A stretch of 64,000 bases of DNA from Daphnia carinata. Lineage: Eukaryota; Arthropoda; Branchiopoda; Diplostraca; Daphniidae. Shown here piece after piece: positions 46,580-58,400 of the stretch. The translations under genes and the position numbers were made by a program. Position 1 is the first letter of the stretch. Every line of letters begins with the position of its first letter. The stretch is taken from contig NC_081338.1 in NCBI RefSeq assembly GCF_022539665.2, positions 5,565,243 through 5,629,242 on the forward strand, read 5' to 3'. The notes beneath the pieces are model-generated. The model searched no databases. It was not told the origin of the DNA and saw only the letters and a list, made by a program, of their open reading frames with translations.

Positions 46580-48920
46580 TGAAACAGACCTGTGCTTCCG
46601 AAGTAATGTTATGCTAAGCCAAATTAATCTGAGCACTGAAAAACAATGATAGCTGATAACTGCTGCGACAATGTGTTTGTAATTCTGGTCAGCCCGTAAT
46701 AAAACATAATACTAGTATAATAATACCACTAAATATAGAAATGAATATATAGAATATCAACAAAGCTAGGCATAGCATGCCAAATGTCCTGACACTACAA
46801 TTCCAATATTTCATGTCCCAGCTACATTCAGCGGCTAAAAAGACTATTTATAATAAAAATGGAACGGGATTGTATAAAAGAATGACTCTCCTGCCCTACA
46901 ACCACCATTCTTTACACATCCCTACAACTATCTAAAAACAAAAACAAAATCAAAACATAACATGGGATAAAAACAAATAAAAACATTAACATAACAAAAT
47001 AGTTACCTATATAGTTCCTTCACCGTCATCGCTCACTCCAAAAATTGTCTCCACTTCTACATTCGATCAAATCCTATCGTAAGACAGGACATCCATATTG
47101 ACATGTAGAAAACTATAGATTTACTAAACATGTTGATGTTCATTGCTTCTAGTTAAGAATTTGAAACAAACCTGTGCTTTAATTTTTTTTTCTTCACAAT
47201 TTTTCTTCTCTTGGCTTTTGTTTTCAGGATTCTTATTCAACGGTAGACAATTGCTTTCGAATGCTGCAATGAAATTATTACAATTAAGATTTTCTTGGGC
47301 TCCCAAGTATTTCCGTGGTTTGAAACACCATGTTCATTGCTACTCTTAGGTTTCATCACTGCTGGTATTCATCATGTAGCCATGTACTTCAAGTCACATT
47401 AATAACCTGCTACTTCTGAATGTAAATAGAAACTATTAAGCATCGAAAATCTTATCAATACAGTTGTAATATGTATGTGTAATTCTTGTACCTGCATAAC
47501 ACTATTAACAAGTATTCCCTGCACATGTGAATCTACTTGAAATTTCAACTGTTCTGACTTTGAATAACTATTAAATGTTATGCTAAGCCACATTGTCCTG
47601 ATCACTGAAAGACAAGCAAAGTAAGAGACCTATGGATTACAAAGCTTCGACAAGGGTAGCTAAACATTAGTACAATTATTTTCAATTTAGTAGGATAACA
47701 TTATTCATAATTGATATATTAAGTACTTTACCATAAACAGGTTAGAAATTTGTTTTACACACCTGTTATAAATAGAATAACAAATAATGAAGTATAACAA
47801 TAAAAAAAATATAACAATTACCACAACTCCTTTTGTTTGAAATTGAAAGACTGTTCATCTGCTAGTAATTGAAGTGTAAGTTTGTCTATAGGGACCTATA
47901 GCTAACAATGCTTCGACAAAGGTAGATAAAAATTAGTACAATTGTTTTCAATTTGTTGGGATAACATGAATTCATAGCTATATATAACATACTTTACTAC
48001 AAACAGCCTAGAAAATGGTTCTCAACCTGTTAAAAAATAGTAATTTTTATTGTAAAAATTATCACCTTTTCCCAAAAATAATTCCAAAGTAATTACTCAT
48101 CATTAGAATATTATTACAATTTCGTATTATTACTATTATTATTTCACTTACCAATTCTTGAAATTGATGATAGTTTTCAATCAATGTGTTTGTGATTCTG
48201 GTCAGCCTGTAGTAAAACACGATACTCCTTCCACAGTAGAACCCCTTCTCAGTGAGATATTCTGCATACGACCAGCATTAGCTACTCCAATACCAGCCAT
48301 ATAGTGTCATGTCACTTGAGTAATCTAGATAAGTGATAGTTTATACAGAAATGTATACAAAACATACAATTACCACGACTACTTCTTGTTTGGAATTGAA
48401 AGGCTGTTCAACTGCTGGTTTTAAAGTCACAGTGTCGGTGACAAAGTTATTATCCCAGAAATAATCTACAGATGAAAACTAGACACAATGTTTGTGTCCA
48501 CACAGAGGGATGTTTAATCATCCAACCAGCCAGATGTCCTGATGCTAAAATTCCAACATGTTCTGTTCCAGCTACATTCAGCGGCTAAAATGACAAAAAT
48601 TGAAGCAATAAAAATGGAATGGTATAGTATAAATGAATGGCTCTCATGATCTGCAACCACCATTCTTTACACATCAATACAGCTACCTAAAACCAAATAA
48701 AAATCTCACTTGAAAATGACATAGGAAAGTTTCAACGAAACACAAAACAAAGGGTTACCGACATAGTTTCTATACAATGATGAGGCATAAAAGAGATGAA
48801 GTGATACGTGTGTTTCAGCTATACGCCTCGGCTTCAACAGGAGTAACACTAAACAGGGCGTCCTTTGGCTCGCCAATCTTTCAGTTGCAATGCCAGAAAT
48901 TCCTGGACAAAATCTCACCC
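46580..48920 (-). repeat. Repeated inverted copies of the 13.4-14.9 kb block
   Basis: At least two partial copies. 46,580-47,130 carries TGTTTGTAATTCTGGTCAGC, the CATTCAGCGGCTAAAA segment and the ATCGCTCACTCC segment. 47,340-48,720 carries CTGAATGTAAATAGAAACTA, TTTGTGATTCTGGTCAGCCT and CATTCAGCGGCTAAAA. Related pieces also lie at 40,860-41,420. All are inverted relative to 13,380-15,060. No intact gene was found. Confidence 0.6.
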
Positions 48921-49199
48921 ACCCTCCTGTGATACGAGTACATGTTAACTGTGTTAAAAATGAGTTCGAAATGTATGTTAGGAAAAACTAATTCTAATGT
49001 AATAAAACTGTTACCCATTGCATATTAATTGTTAGGTTTGCCTATCTTTTTTTTTGTGAGTAACTGACGAAACATTTACTCCAAGTGGCTCCCAAACTAC
49101 AACAGAAAAACTGGAATAAATTATATTCCACTAAATAAAAAGCTAAATTAAATTATAACTAAATTTATAAAACATACAATAGTACCATACCAAATGTTA

Positions 49200-49830
49200 G
49201 CTGTGTGAAAAGTAATCACCATTGAGAATGTTTTTCACATTACTCTGGTACTTACTGGTATAGTATGACATTGCATCTGTTTGCTGTATTTGTTTAGTCT
49301 TGTTGCATTTTTGTGAGGATGTTGCACGAAACTAACTGAACTTCAACGAAGAATTATTTGATTATTTGCACATGCCTCAGGAAATTTTAATTATGGAACA
49401 CTCACTGTTTCTTCACCCAGCTTAAGAAAAATAGATTCATGGGGCGAACACCACCAGTCTAATAGGTGCTAGATCTCATGTGTTGAAGCCCCATACACAC
49501 ATCCGACAAACCCTAAAGAATAAAAATGTTTGGTGACTAAAGCCCAAATGAGGAAAACCTACATAAATACTTATAATTTGATTTGAGAATATTTGTTCAA
49601 TTATATATATTCATGCTAAATGAGTTGCCAGCTTACTATGTTGTTGTTTGTATCGTTCATTGTCCATCCAGGAACAGCAGTAAACCAAAACAAAAATTCT
49701 GAAAAAAGAACATAAGTTAAAGATTGTATTTTATACCACTATGCCAAACAACTTAATAAAGGGGAAATAAAACTTATGATTACAATATTGCTCAAAAGCA
49801 TTTTCTAGAACTTCAGATATTTCAGATACG
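49200..49830. repeat. Segmental duplication, copy 1
   Basis: From ~49,430 to 49,830 it matches 52,435-52,850 in direct orientation (CCAGTCTAATAGGTGCT versus CCAGTCTAATAGCTCCT; ACAAACCCTAAAGAA; the TTGCTCAA-GGCATT region). Divergence is clear, so it is older than the macrosatellite expansion. No gene is recognised. Confidence 0.6.
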
Positions 49831-49927
49831 TAACTGCACACCTTCGCTGCCGGACTTCGTCTGAAGTTTAGCATAGCAGAAAAAATTGGCGGGAACTACT
49901 AGTGAGGCTGCGTTGCCTAACCGTTAT

Positions 49928-50830
49928 TCATCTAATGGTTTTAACATGGTGAACAACAAATTTCATTTTCGTGAATCTTGTTAAATATTGAATCAAAATA
50001 ATGTATAATAACCAATATTTATTAATATAAATTTTTTTGGTAAAAGTCGGGCTTGTTGTTTTATCGGGCCTTAAATTTCTAGCGTACCTACTTTTACATT
50101 TGAAAAAACTCAAAAACCACGAAGTCTACATTAAAACAAATTTTCATATTCGTGATTCTTGTTAAATTTAGCATCTAAATCATACATAGTTTTCTAGTTT
50201 TATTGGTATTAATTTTTTTGGTAAAAGTCGGGCTTGTTGTTTTGTCGGGCCTTAGATTTCTAGCGTACCAACTTTTACATTTGAAATAACTCAAAAACCA
50301 TGAAGTCTACATAAAAACAAATTTCATATTCGAGATTCTTGTTAAATTTAGCGTTTAAATCATATATATTTATCGAGTTTTATTTATATTAATTTTTTTG
50401 GTAAAAGTCGGGCTTGTTGTTTTGTTGGGCCTTAAATTTCTAGCGTACCTACTTCTATATTTAAAATATCTCAAAAACCATGAAGTCTACATAAAAAAAA
50501 ATTTCATGTTCGTGATTCTTGTTAAATTTAGCATCTAAATCATATATAGTTTTCTAGTTTTATTGATATTAATTTTTTTGGTAAAAGTCGGGCTTGTTGT
50601 TTTGTCGGGCCTTAAATTTCTAGCGTACCTTCTTTTATATTTGAAAAAACCCAAAAACCATGAAGTCTACATAAAAACAAATTTCATATTCGTGATTCTT
50701 GTTAAATTTAACATCTAAATCGTATATAGTTTTCTAGTTTTACTGATATTAATTTTTTTGGTAAAAGTCGGGCGTGTTGTTTTGTCGGCCTTAAATTTCT
50801 AGCGTACCTACTTTTACATTTGAACGATTA
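49928..50830 (+). repeat. Stand-alone ~180-bp satellite array (five monomers)
   Basis: The CTCAAAAACCA mark recurs at 50,109, 50,290, 50,470 and 50,650 (as CCCAAAAACCA), spacing 181, 180 and 180 bp, with partial monomers at both ends. Conserved parts include GGTAAAAGTCGGGCTTGTTG and GTGATTCTTGTTAAATTTA. It is the same family as the monomers in the macrosatellite but with uniform spacing and no three-monomer pattern. Confidence 0.9.
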
Positions 50831-51284
50831 TTCCTTGCAAAAAAATAAAATAAAGGGTACTACTACTCTAAGCGCTTAAAAATAGGAGTTTATTTGGCGT
50901 TTCGTACAAATGGCGTACCATAGGTTTAGTTAAAATGGAACGATTCTGGATTTACAATAAAGCTTCTACCATGAGGTAATTTCATATATTTATTTACTAA
51001 TTTCTTTAAAGATTTAGAGAGAAAGCTTACAAAGACATGCAATGGACTTTACATGAAATGCAATCCAAATTAAACACAATGATGTGACGAAAAGAAAATT
51101 GCCTGGAAGTGCAAGTTTAGTAAATCTGCCAAAGCTCAAATGCCAGAAAATTTAAGATGCAAGTATTTGAAAATCTTGTTAATTACTTCTTAGATAGCAA
51201 TAGATTTTATATTTTAAACCAGTGGCTGTGACTACTGCAGGGAATGGTACCATCAAGATTCACAAGGTATTTCATTCGACAACA
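50831..51284. other. No gene recognised
   Basis: AT-rich sequence between the satellite array and the AMBRA1 pseudogene. The phrase AVTTAGNGTIKIHK can be read at ~51,222-51,266, which is WD-repeat-like, but it is too short to assign. Confidence 0.35.
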
Positions 51285-51656
51285 GTTAGACATTACTAAA
51301 GATCAGAAAGTAACCTTTCGTCACTGGTTTAGCATCTCCATACTATTTTTGATAAAACTTGAAAGTATGACTGAAGAATACTTTCTAACTAATGATCTAA
51401 AAGGTATAGTAAGTATTTCAGAATTAAGAGTAATTACCTCTGAAAACTTTATTAGTTCCATTTCCTTATAGTCGTATATTCTGCCTGAAAAATAAAATCA
51501 ACCTACCTTTTTAATGGTTTTCATCCTAGATCGGTAATAATTAAACAGTCATCTTTTTGAACTTCTAGGGAGGAAGTAAAATGTGGGCAGTAACAGTTTC
51601 AGGAGTGATGACAGAACTTTCCTGGCTTTTCATCCTAGCAAGCCTGCTAACAAAGG
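51285..51656 (+). pseudogene. Truncated AMBRA1 pseudogene (exons 1, 2 and 4 remnants)
   Basis: 51,300-51,425 resembles the end of AMBRA1 exon 1 and its donor (GAAGAATACTTT...GATCTAAAAGGTATAGTAAG). 51,490-51,540 keeps exon 2 (CTTTTTAATGGTTTTCATCC, then a TCGGTAAT donor-like end). 51,568-51,650 keeps exon 4 with its acceptor (CTAGGGAGGAAGTAAAATGT, CTGGCTTTTCATCCTAG). Exon 3 is absent, frames are broken and everything downstream of exon 4 is missing. Intron traces show a DNA-level duplication of the gene's 5' part, 44 kb distal of the intact gene. Confidence 0.8.
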
Positions 51657-52434
51657 TGAGTTGTATTTTTGTGGTAGGTATAACAGAATTATGCAAAGAT
51701 TAGTTATTAGGCATATAATACCAGCAGGTGTTGACTGATTGCTATACATAAACACGCAGGAATGTTCTGTCCTGTTAAACTTCGTCAATAGTTATTAAAC
51801 ACTGTAAAATTGATTTAAGCTGTTAGATTAATAAAAGTAAATAAACCAGACAAGTTTTAAGGTTTCTTACCACAGACATGCAACAGAAAGAACAAAAGCA
51901 ATAAACCATTCCTAACTGGATAATCTATCAGCATATCTTCTAACATCCTTTACTAACTATCTTACGAAAAATGAAATTATTTTGTTTTGCCAACCCACAA
52001 TTTTTCTAGCTTATTGGTTCATGTTCATCTTTTTTCTTACCATTTGTTCAAATCCATGTCTCACCCTCCAACATTCCAATCTCATGTTCATTCAACAACT
52101 TTGTTATTCTGTTGTATCTGTAAAAAAAAAAAAAAAAAAAACAATATTGCATTACATTTCCAAATATAATTGTTAATAAATCTGGTTACTAATACCTTAT
52201 TAAGTGTTAAGTCTCAAACCCATTACATGAAGCTGAATTTAAAGTGTCACACAATCTACTTTCCATGGTAAAATCAGGTTTCCAGTATGTTAATATGCCT
52301 CACTATCGTTCTCAAGCCAAACCTACATGACAGAATTTCATAAAATGACACTAATTTAGTTATTAAACATCTCCTACCATTACGCTGGTTCCGTTTTTTT
52401 TTTGTGTTCCATCGTGGAATTCGTGAATACTTGA
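51657..52434. other. No gene recognised
   Basis: AT-rich. An A-tract of about 19 lies near 52,123-52,141. The short open frames at 51,982-52,176 overlap one another and are unsupported. Confidence 0.4.
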
Positions 52435-52870
52435 AGAAAATAAGATTCATGGGGCCAACACTACCAGTCTAATAGCTCCTATGCCTAAATATTTGAAACC
52501 ACTTCCACCCATATCTAACAAACCCTAAAGAAGAAAAAATGTTTGTTGACTAAAACCCCAATGAAGAAAACCTACACGAATACTTGTATTGAAGCGAACA
52601 AATATTCCCAACTAAATGATACCTTCATGCCAAATGAGTTTGACCATGAGCTGCCAACTTAATATGTTGTTGATTCAATCTTTCGTTGTCCATCCAGCAA
52701 CAGTAGTAAACTGAAGCAAAAAAACCTGAATGAAAAAACATAAAATAATGATTGTTTTTATAATACCACTATGCCGAACAACTTACTAGAGGGAAAATAA
52801 ATGTTACGATTAAAACATTGCTCAAGGGCATTGTCTGGAACTTGAAAAGTTTTTATTTTTATGTTACTTA
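52435..52870. repeat. Segmental duplication, copy 2
   Basis: Direct, diverged copy of 49,430-49,830. No gene is recognised. Confidence 0.6.
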
Positions 52871-54696
52871 TGTACTGTACCTGATAGTACTTCCCTTTGA
52901 AGTGCACTTTTATCATTCAGTACTTTCTAATGGTTGAATTTCATCCACGGCAAACAGCTTTATAACTAAAACGGCTGAACACAACTAATACCATGAGATA
53001 TACAACTGCAATCTGTAAACCATGCTGCACAGACCACGAGAGTTACACGATATAACCTACAAAAAGAACGTACTGGCATTTAACACATATCACTTAAACC
53101 AATTAACCTGTGAAACAGTTTGTAGTACCTCTTGTGAATTGATGATGGATGCAAATCTTTGAAATGCCACCTGTCAGCAAACTGTAATGAAGCAAAAATT
53201 TTAAATAGCCTAATAGCTGTCCATTCAAATAAAGATTGAATTTCCAGCAAAGAAACAAAGAATTAATAAATAGCAAACCAAACTATTCATGATGTCCATA
53301 ATTGGTTAGCCCACAGCACGTTCATACAACATTCAGAGTTAGACTATGATGGGCATAAAAACTAAATTTTCTGCTACAAAACACTTTTTGATGGATGACT
53401 TCAGATTTTAAATTCAGCAACGGCTTTTCTAGAAAAGCTACTTTGGCTTTACAAGTTTGTCGAGTATACTAAAGTTGTACAACATTGGTATTTAATGATA
53501 TTCTTGAACTGGTTTGAAATGCCAAAGAAGTTTACCTTAAGCTTACTCGACATGAACAGTTGGCACTTGTTTTGCAACGCCATATCGTAGAACCTCCACA
53601 ATTATTTTTAATATCAAATGCACGCGCTCTACCGGAAATACGGAGAATCGTTTGTGCAATGGCGTCAATTCCAGTTCACATGCCATATAACTCATTGACC
53701 TGTAAATTGACAAAATGTAGCAGCAATTAGCTTGATACAATTTGTGACCACAAACATCAAAGACTACCACTAGCAAGGTCCTGTTCCTTTAATAGTCTTT
53801 TATTCAGCCACCGATACTTGTTTTCTCAATGGATTCAGTCCATGATTGATTGCTTCTTCATTGATAATGAATTTGATTGGTTGAAGCCCTCTACAGGTGT
53901 TTGTTACTATTTTCTGGAATTTTACATGGAAGTTTTTCAACAATCACTAGTACAAATTTTATTTTATTAATAGGTGAAATGACTTTAATAAAGCGTCAAT
54001 TGTTTTACCATGTTTATCTCTCTTTTCCTTTGTGGTCACAAGTGTTTTCACAGTTGGGAGTTATTTGGCCGATATGGGTGCTGTCAGTAGATTTCCACTT
54101 ACACATAACTGGTCAGTATTCCATGGTATACAAGATATCCCAGGAATTTCAAGAATGTCACATTAATGTTTACCAAAAATTCTTGATACTTATTATATTT
54201 AATTAATACCGGTTCTGACCTTACATCTTTTCTGCATGTAATGGAGAATTTTTTGGGACAGTTCTACCTTTTGTCGTTCTGTCCATTCACACTCAAACTG
54301 TTAGAAACGTTGGTAGTCTATGATTACTCCCCTTTGATCTAGTCTGAAAACGAAAGTAGTTATATTACCAATATATGTTCATACTATAACTTTGCTGCAG
54401 ACTAGTAATCAAAGTTTACATGGCCACTGACAGCTGCCACTGGGAGCAGATGACCCATTTGCCACTTCATCTGCCGGACATTGATCATCTGACATCTCCA
54501 CCTTCACACCTGCTACTGTTTCTTAAATATAACAATTTCTCCCCCATTAATTTGTCGTCAAGGGTGGCTATTGTGTTAAGTTTTTAGTATCCAATAAACA
54601 AATAACAGTTTTTACCTTTTGGGAAGACTGTAAACTGTACACAAACGTAAGAACGTAGGGCTTCTACCAGTTTACGGCACAGGTGATTAGCTTATA
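52871..54696. other. No gene recognised
   Basis: AT-rich sequence. The longest frame (53,877-54,206, plus, 109 codons) is hydrophobic-rich with no family resemblance and no splice or codon-use support. Confidence 0.4.
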
Positions 54697-55403
54697 ATGA
54701 CGAAATGCGGAAAGGCACTAAAAAGCGGGAAACCTTTTGCGGAAAAGACACTAAAATGGCTGGGGGAATTTGGGAGAAAGGACACTAAAATGGGGGAAAT
54801 TTCTGCGGAAGAAACACAAAAATGCGGGAAATTTTGCGGAAAAACACTAAATTGCGTAAAAATTTACGGAAAGGCACTAAAATGCGGGATTTCATTTGCG
54901 GAAGAAACTCTAAATTGCGGGAAAAATTTGCGGAAAGGGCACTAAAATGCGGGATTTCATTTGCGGGAAAAATTTGCGGAAAGGGCACTAAAATGTGGGA
55001 TTTCGTTTGCGAAAGAAAAACTAAAATGCGGGAAAAATTTGCGGAAAGGGCACTAAAATGCGGGATTTTGTTTGCGGAAGAGACACTAAAATGCGGGAAA
55101 AATTTGCGGAAAGGCACTAAAATGCGGGATTTCATTTGCGGAAGAGACACTCATTTGCGGAAGAGACACTAAAATGCGGGAAAAATCTGCGGAAAGCGCA
55201 CTTAAACGCGGGATTTTATTTGCGGAAAGGGCACTAAAATGCGGGATTTTATTTGCGGGAGAGACACTAAAATGCGGGATTTCATTTGCGGAAGAGACAC
55301 TAAAATGCGGGAATACATTTGCGGGAAAAGTACTAAAATGCGGGAAATTTTTGCGGAAGAGACACTAAAAAGTGGGAAAACATTTGCGGAAAGGCACTAA
55401 AAT
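54697..55403 (+). repeat. Subtelomeric ~33-bp minisatellite
   Basis: About 21 copies of a 31-33 bp unit built from CACTAAAATGCGGGA and TTTGCGGAA. Two alternating subtypes carry either a TTTCA or an AAAA spacer. The near-33 spacing keeps long frames open on both strands, giving 11-residue repeats such as LKCGISFAEET, which I take as by-products. It abuts the telomere repeat directly at ~55,404. Confidence 0.93.
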
Positions 55404-58400
55404 GGTTAGGTTAGGTTAGGTTAGGTTAGGTTAGGTTAGGTTAGGTTAGGTTAGGTTGGTTAGGTTAGGTTAGGTTAGGTTAGGTTGTTAGGTTAGGTTA
55501 GGTTAGGTTAGGTTAGGTTAGGTTAGGTTAGTTAGGTTAGGTTAGGTTAGGTTAGGTTAGGTTAGGTTAGGTTAGGTTAGGTTAGGTTAGGTTAGGTTAG
55601 GTTAGGTTAGGTTAGGTTAGGTTAGGTTAGGTTAGGTTAGGTTAGGTTAGGTTAGGTTAGGTTAGGTTAGGTTAGGTTAGGTTAGGTTAGGTTAGGTTAG
55701 GTTAGGTTAGGTTAGGTTAGGTTAGGTTAGGTTAGGTTAGGTTAGGTTAGGTTAGGTTAGGTTAGGTTAGGTTAGGTTAGGTTAGGTTAGGTTAGGTTAG
55801 GTTAGGTTAGGTTAGGTTAGGTTAGGTTAGGTTAGGTTAGGTTAGGTTAGGTTAGGTTAGGTTAGGTTAGGTTAGGTTAGGTTAGGTTAGGTTAGGTTAG
55901 GTTAGGTTAGGTTAGGTTAGGTTAGGTTAGGTTAGGTTAGGTTAGGTTAGGTTAGGTTAGGTTAGGTTAGGTTAGGTTAGGTTAGGTTAGGTTAGGTTAG
56001 GTTAGGTTAGGTTAGGTTAGGTTAGGTTAGGTTAGGTTAGGTTAGGTTAGGTTAGGTTAGGTTAGGTTAGGGTAGGTTAGGTTAGGTTAGGTTAGGTTAG
56101 GTTAGGTTAGGTTAGGTTAGGTTAGGTTAGGTTAGGTTAGGTTAGGTTAGGTTAGGTTAGGTTAGGTTAGGTTAGGTTAGGTTAGGTTAGGTTAGGTTAG
56201 GTTAGGTTAGGTTAGGTTAGGTTAGGTTAGGTTAGGTTAGGTTAGGTTAGGTTAGGTTAGGTTAGGTTAGGTTAGGTTAGGTTAGGTTAGGTTAGGTTAG
56301 GTTAGGTTAGGTTAGGTTAGGTTAGGTTAGGTTAGGTTAGGTTAGGTTAGGTTAGGTTAGGTTAGGTTAGGTTAGGTTAGGTTAGGTTAGGTTAGGTTAG
56401 GTTAGGTTAGGTTAGGTTAGGTTAGGTTAGGTTAGGTTAGGTTAGGTTAGGTTAGGTTAGGTTAGGTTAGGTTAGGTTAGGTTAGGTTAGGTTAGGTTAG
56501 GTTAGGTTAGGTTAGGTTAGGTTAGGTTAGGTTAGGTTAGGTTAGGTTAGGTTAGGTTAGGTTAGGTTAGGTTAGGTTAGGTTAGGTTAGGTTAGGTTAG
56601 GTTAGGTTAGGTTAGGTTAGGTTAGGTTAGGTTAGGTTAGGTTAGGTTAGGTTAGGTTAGGTTAGGTTAGGTTAGGTTAGGTTAGGTTAGGTTAGGTTAG
56701 GTTAGGTTAGGTTAGGTTAGGTTAGGTTAGGTTAGGTTAGGTTAGGTTAGGTTAGGTTAGGTTAGGTTAGGTTAGGTTAGGTTAGGTTAGGTTAGGTTAG
56801 GTTAGGTTAGGTTAGGTTAGGTTAGGTTAGGTTAGGTTAGGTTAGGTTAGGTTAGGTTAGGTTAGGTTAGGTTAGGTTAGGTTAGGTTAGGTTAGGTTAG
56901 GTTAGGTTAGGTTAGGTTAGGTTAGGTTAGGTTAGGTTAGGTTAGGTTAGGTTAGGTTAGGTTAGGTTAGGTTAGGTTAGGTTAGGTTAGGTTAGGTTAG
57001 GTTAGGTTAGGTTAGGTTAGGTTAGGTTAGGTTAGGTTAGGTTAGGTTAGGTTAGGTTAGGTTAGGTTAGGTTAGGTTAGGTTAGGTTAGGTTAGGTTAG
57101 GTTAGGTTAGGTTAGGTTAGGTTAGGTTAGGTTAGGTTAGGTTAGGTTAGGTTAGGTTAGGTTAGGTTAGGTTAGGTTAGGTTAGGTTAGGTTAGGTTAG
57201 GTTAGGTTAGGTTAGGTTAGGTTAGGTTAGGTTAGGTTAGGTTAGGTTAGGTTAGGTTAGGTTAGGTTAGGTTAGGTTAGGTTAGGTTAGGTTAGGTTAG
57301 GTTAGGTTAGGTTAGGTTAGGTTAGGTTAGGTTAGGTTAGGTTAGGTTAGGTTAGGTTAGGTTAGGTTAGGTTAGGTTAGGTTAGGTTAGGTTAGGTTAG
57401 GTTAGGTTAGGTTAGGTTAGGTTAGGTTAGGTTAGGTTAGGTTAGGTTAGGTTAGGTTAGGTTAGGTTAGGTTAGGTTAGGTTAGGTTAGGTTAGGTTAG
57501 GTTAGGTTAGGTTAGGTTAGGTTAGGTTAGGTTAGGTTAGGTTAGGTTAGGTTAGGTTAGGTTAGGTTAGGTTAGGTTAGGTTAGGTTAGGTTAGGTTAG
57601 GTTAGGTTAGGTTAGGTTAGGTTAGGTTAGGTTAGGTTAGGTTAGGTTAGGTTAGGTTAGGTTAGGTTAGGTTAGGTTAGGTTAGGTTAGGTTAGGTTAG
57701 GTTAGGTTAGGTTAGGTTAGGTTAGGTTAGGTTAGGTTAGGTTAGGTTAGGTTAGGTTAGGTTAGGTTAGGTTAGGTTAGGTTAGGTTAGGTTAGGTTAG
57801 GTTAGGTTAGGTTAGGTTAGGTTAGGTTAGGTTAGGTTAGGTTAGGTTAGGTTAGGTTAGGTTAGGTTAGGTTAGGTTAGGTTAGGTTAGGTTAGGTTAG
57901 GTTAGGTTAGGTTAGGTTAGGTTAGGTTAGGTTAGGTTAGGGTAGGTTAGGTTAGGTTAGGTTAGGTTAGGTTAGGTTAGGTTAGGTTAGGTTAGGTTAG
58001 GTTAGGTTAGGTTAGGTTAGGTTAGGTTAGGTTAGGTTAGGTTAGGTTAGGTTAGGTTAGGTTAGGTTAGGTTAGGTTAGGTTAGGTTAGGTTAGGTTAG
58101 GTTAGGTTAGGTTAGGTTAGGTTAGGTTAGGTTAGGTTAGGTTAGGTTAGGTTAGGTTAGGTTAGGTTAGGTTAGGTTAGGTTAGGTTAGGTTAGGTTAG
58201 GTTAGGTTAGGTTAGGTTAGGTTAGGTTAGGTTAGGTTAGGTTAGGTTAGGTTAGGTTAGGTTAGGTTAGGTTAGGTTAGGTTAGGTTAGGTTAGGTTAG
58301 GTTAGGTTAGGTTAGGTTAGGTTAGGTTAGGTTAGGTTAGGTTAGGTTAGGTTAGGTTAGGTTAGGTTAGGTTAGGTTAGGTTAGGTTAGGTTAGGTTAG

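Noticed and set aside
53877-54206. 109-codon plus-strand frame near the subtelomere
   Set aside because: AT-rich, hydrophobic by composition, no family resemblance and no conserved partner in the window.
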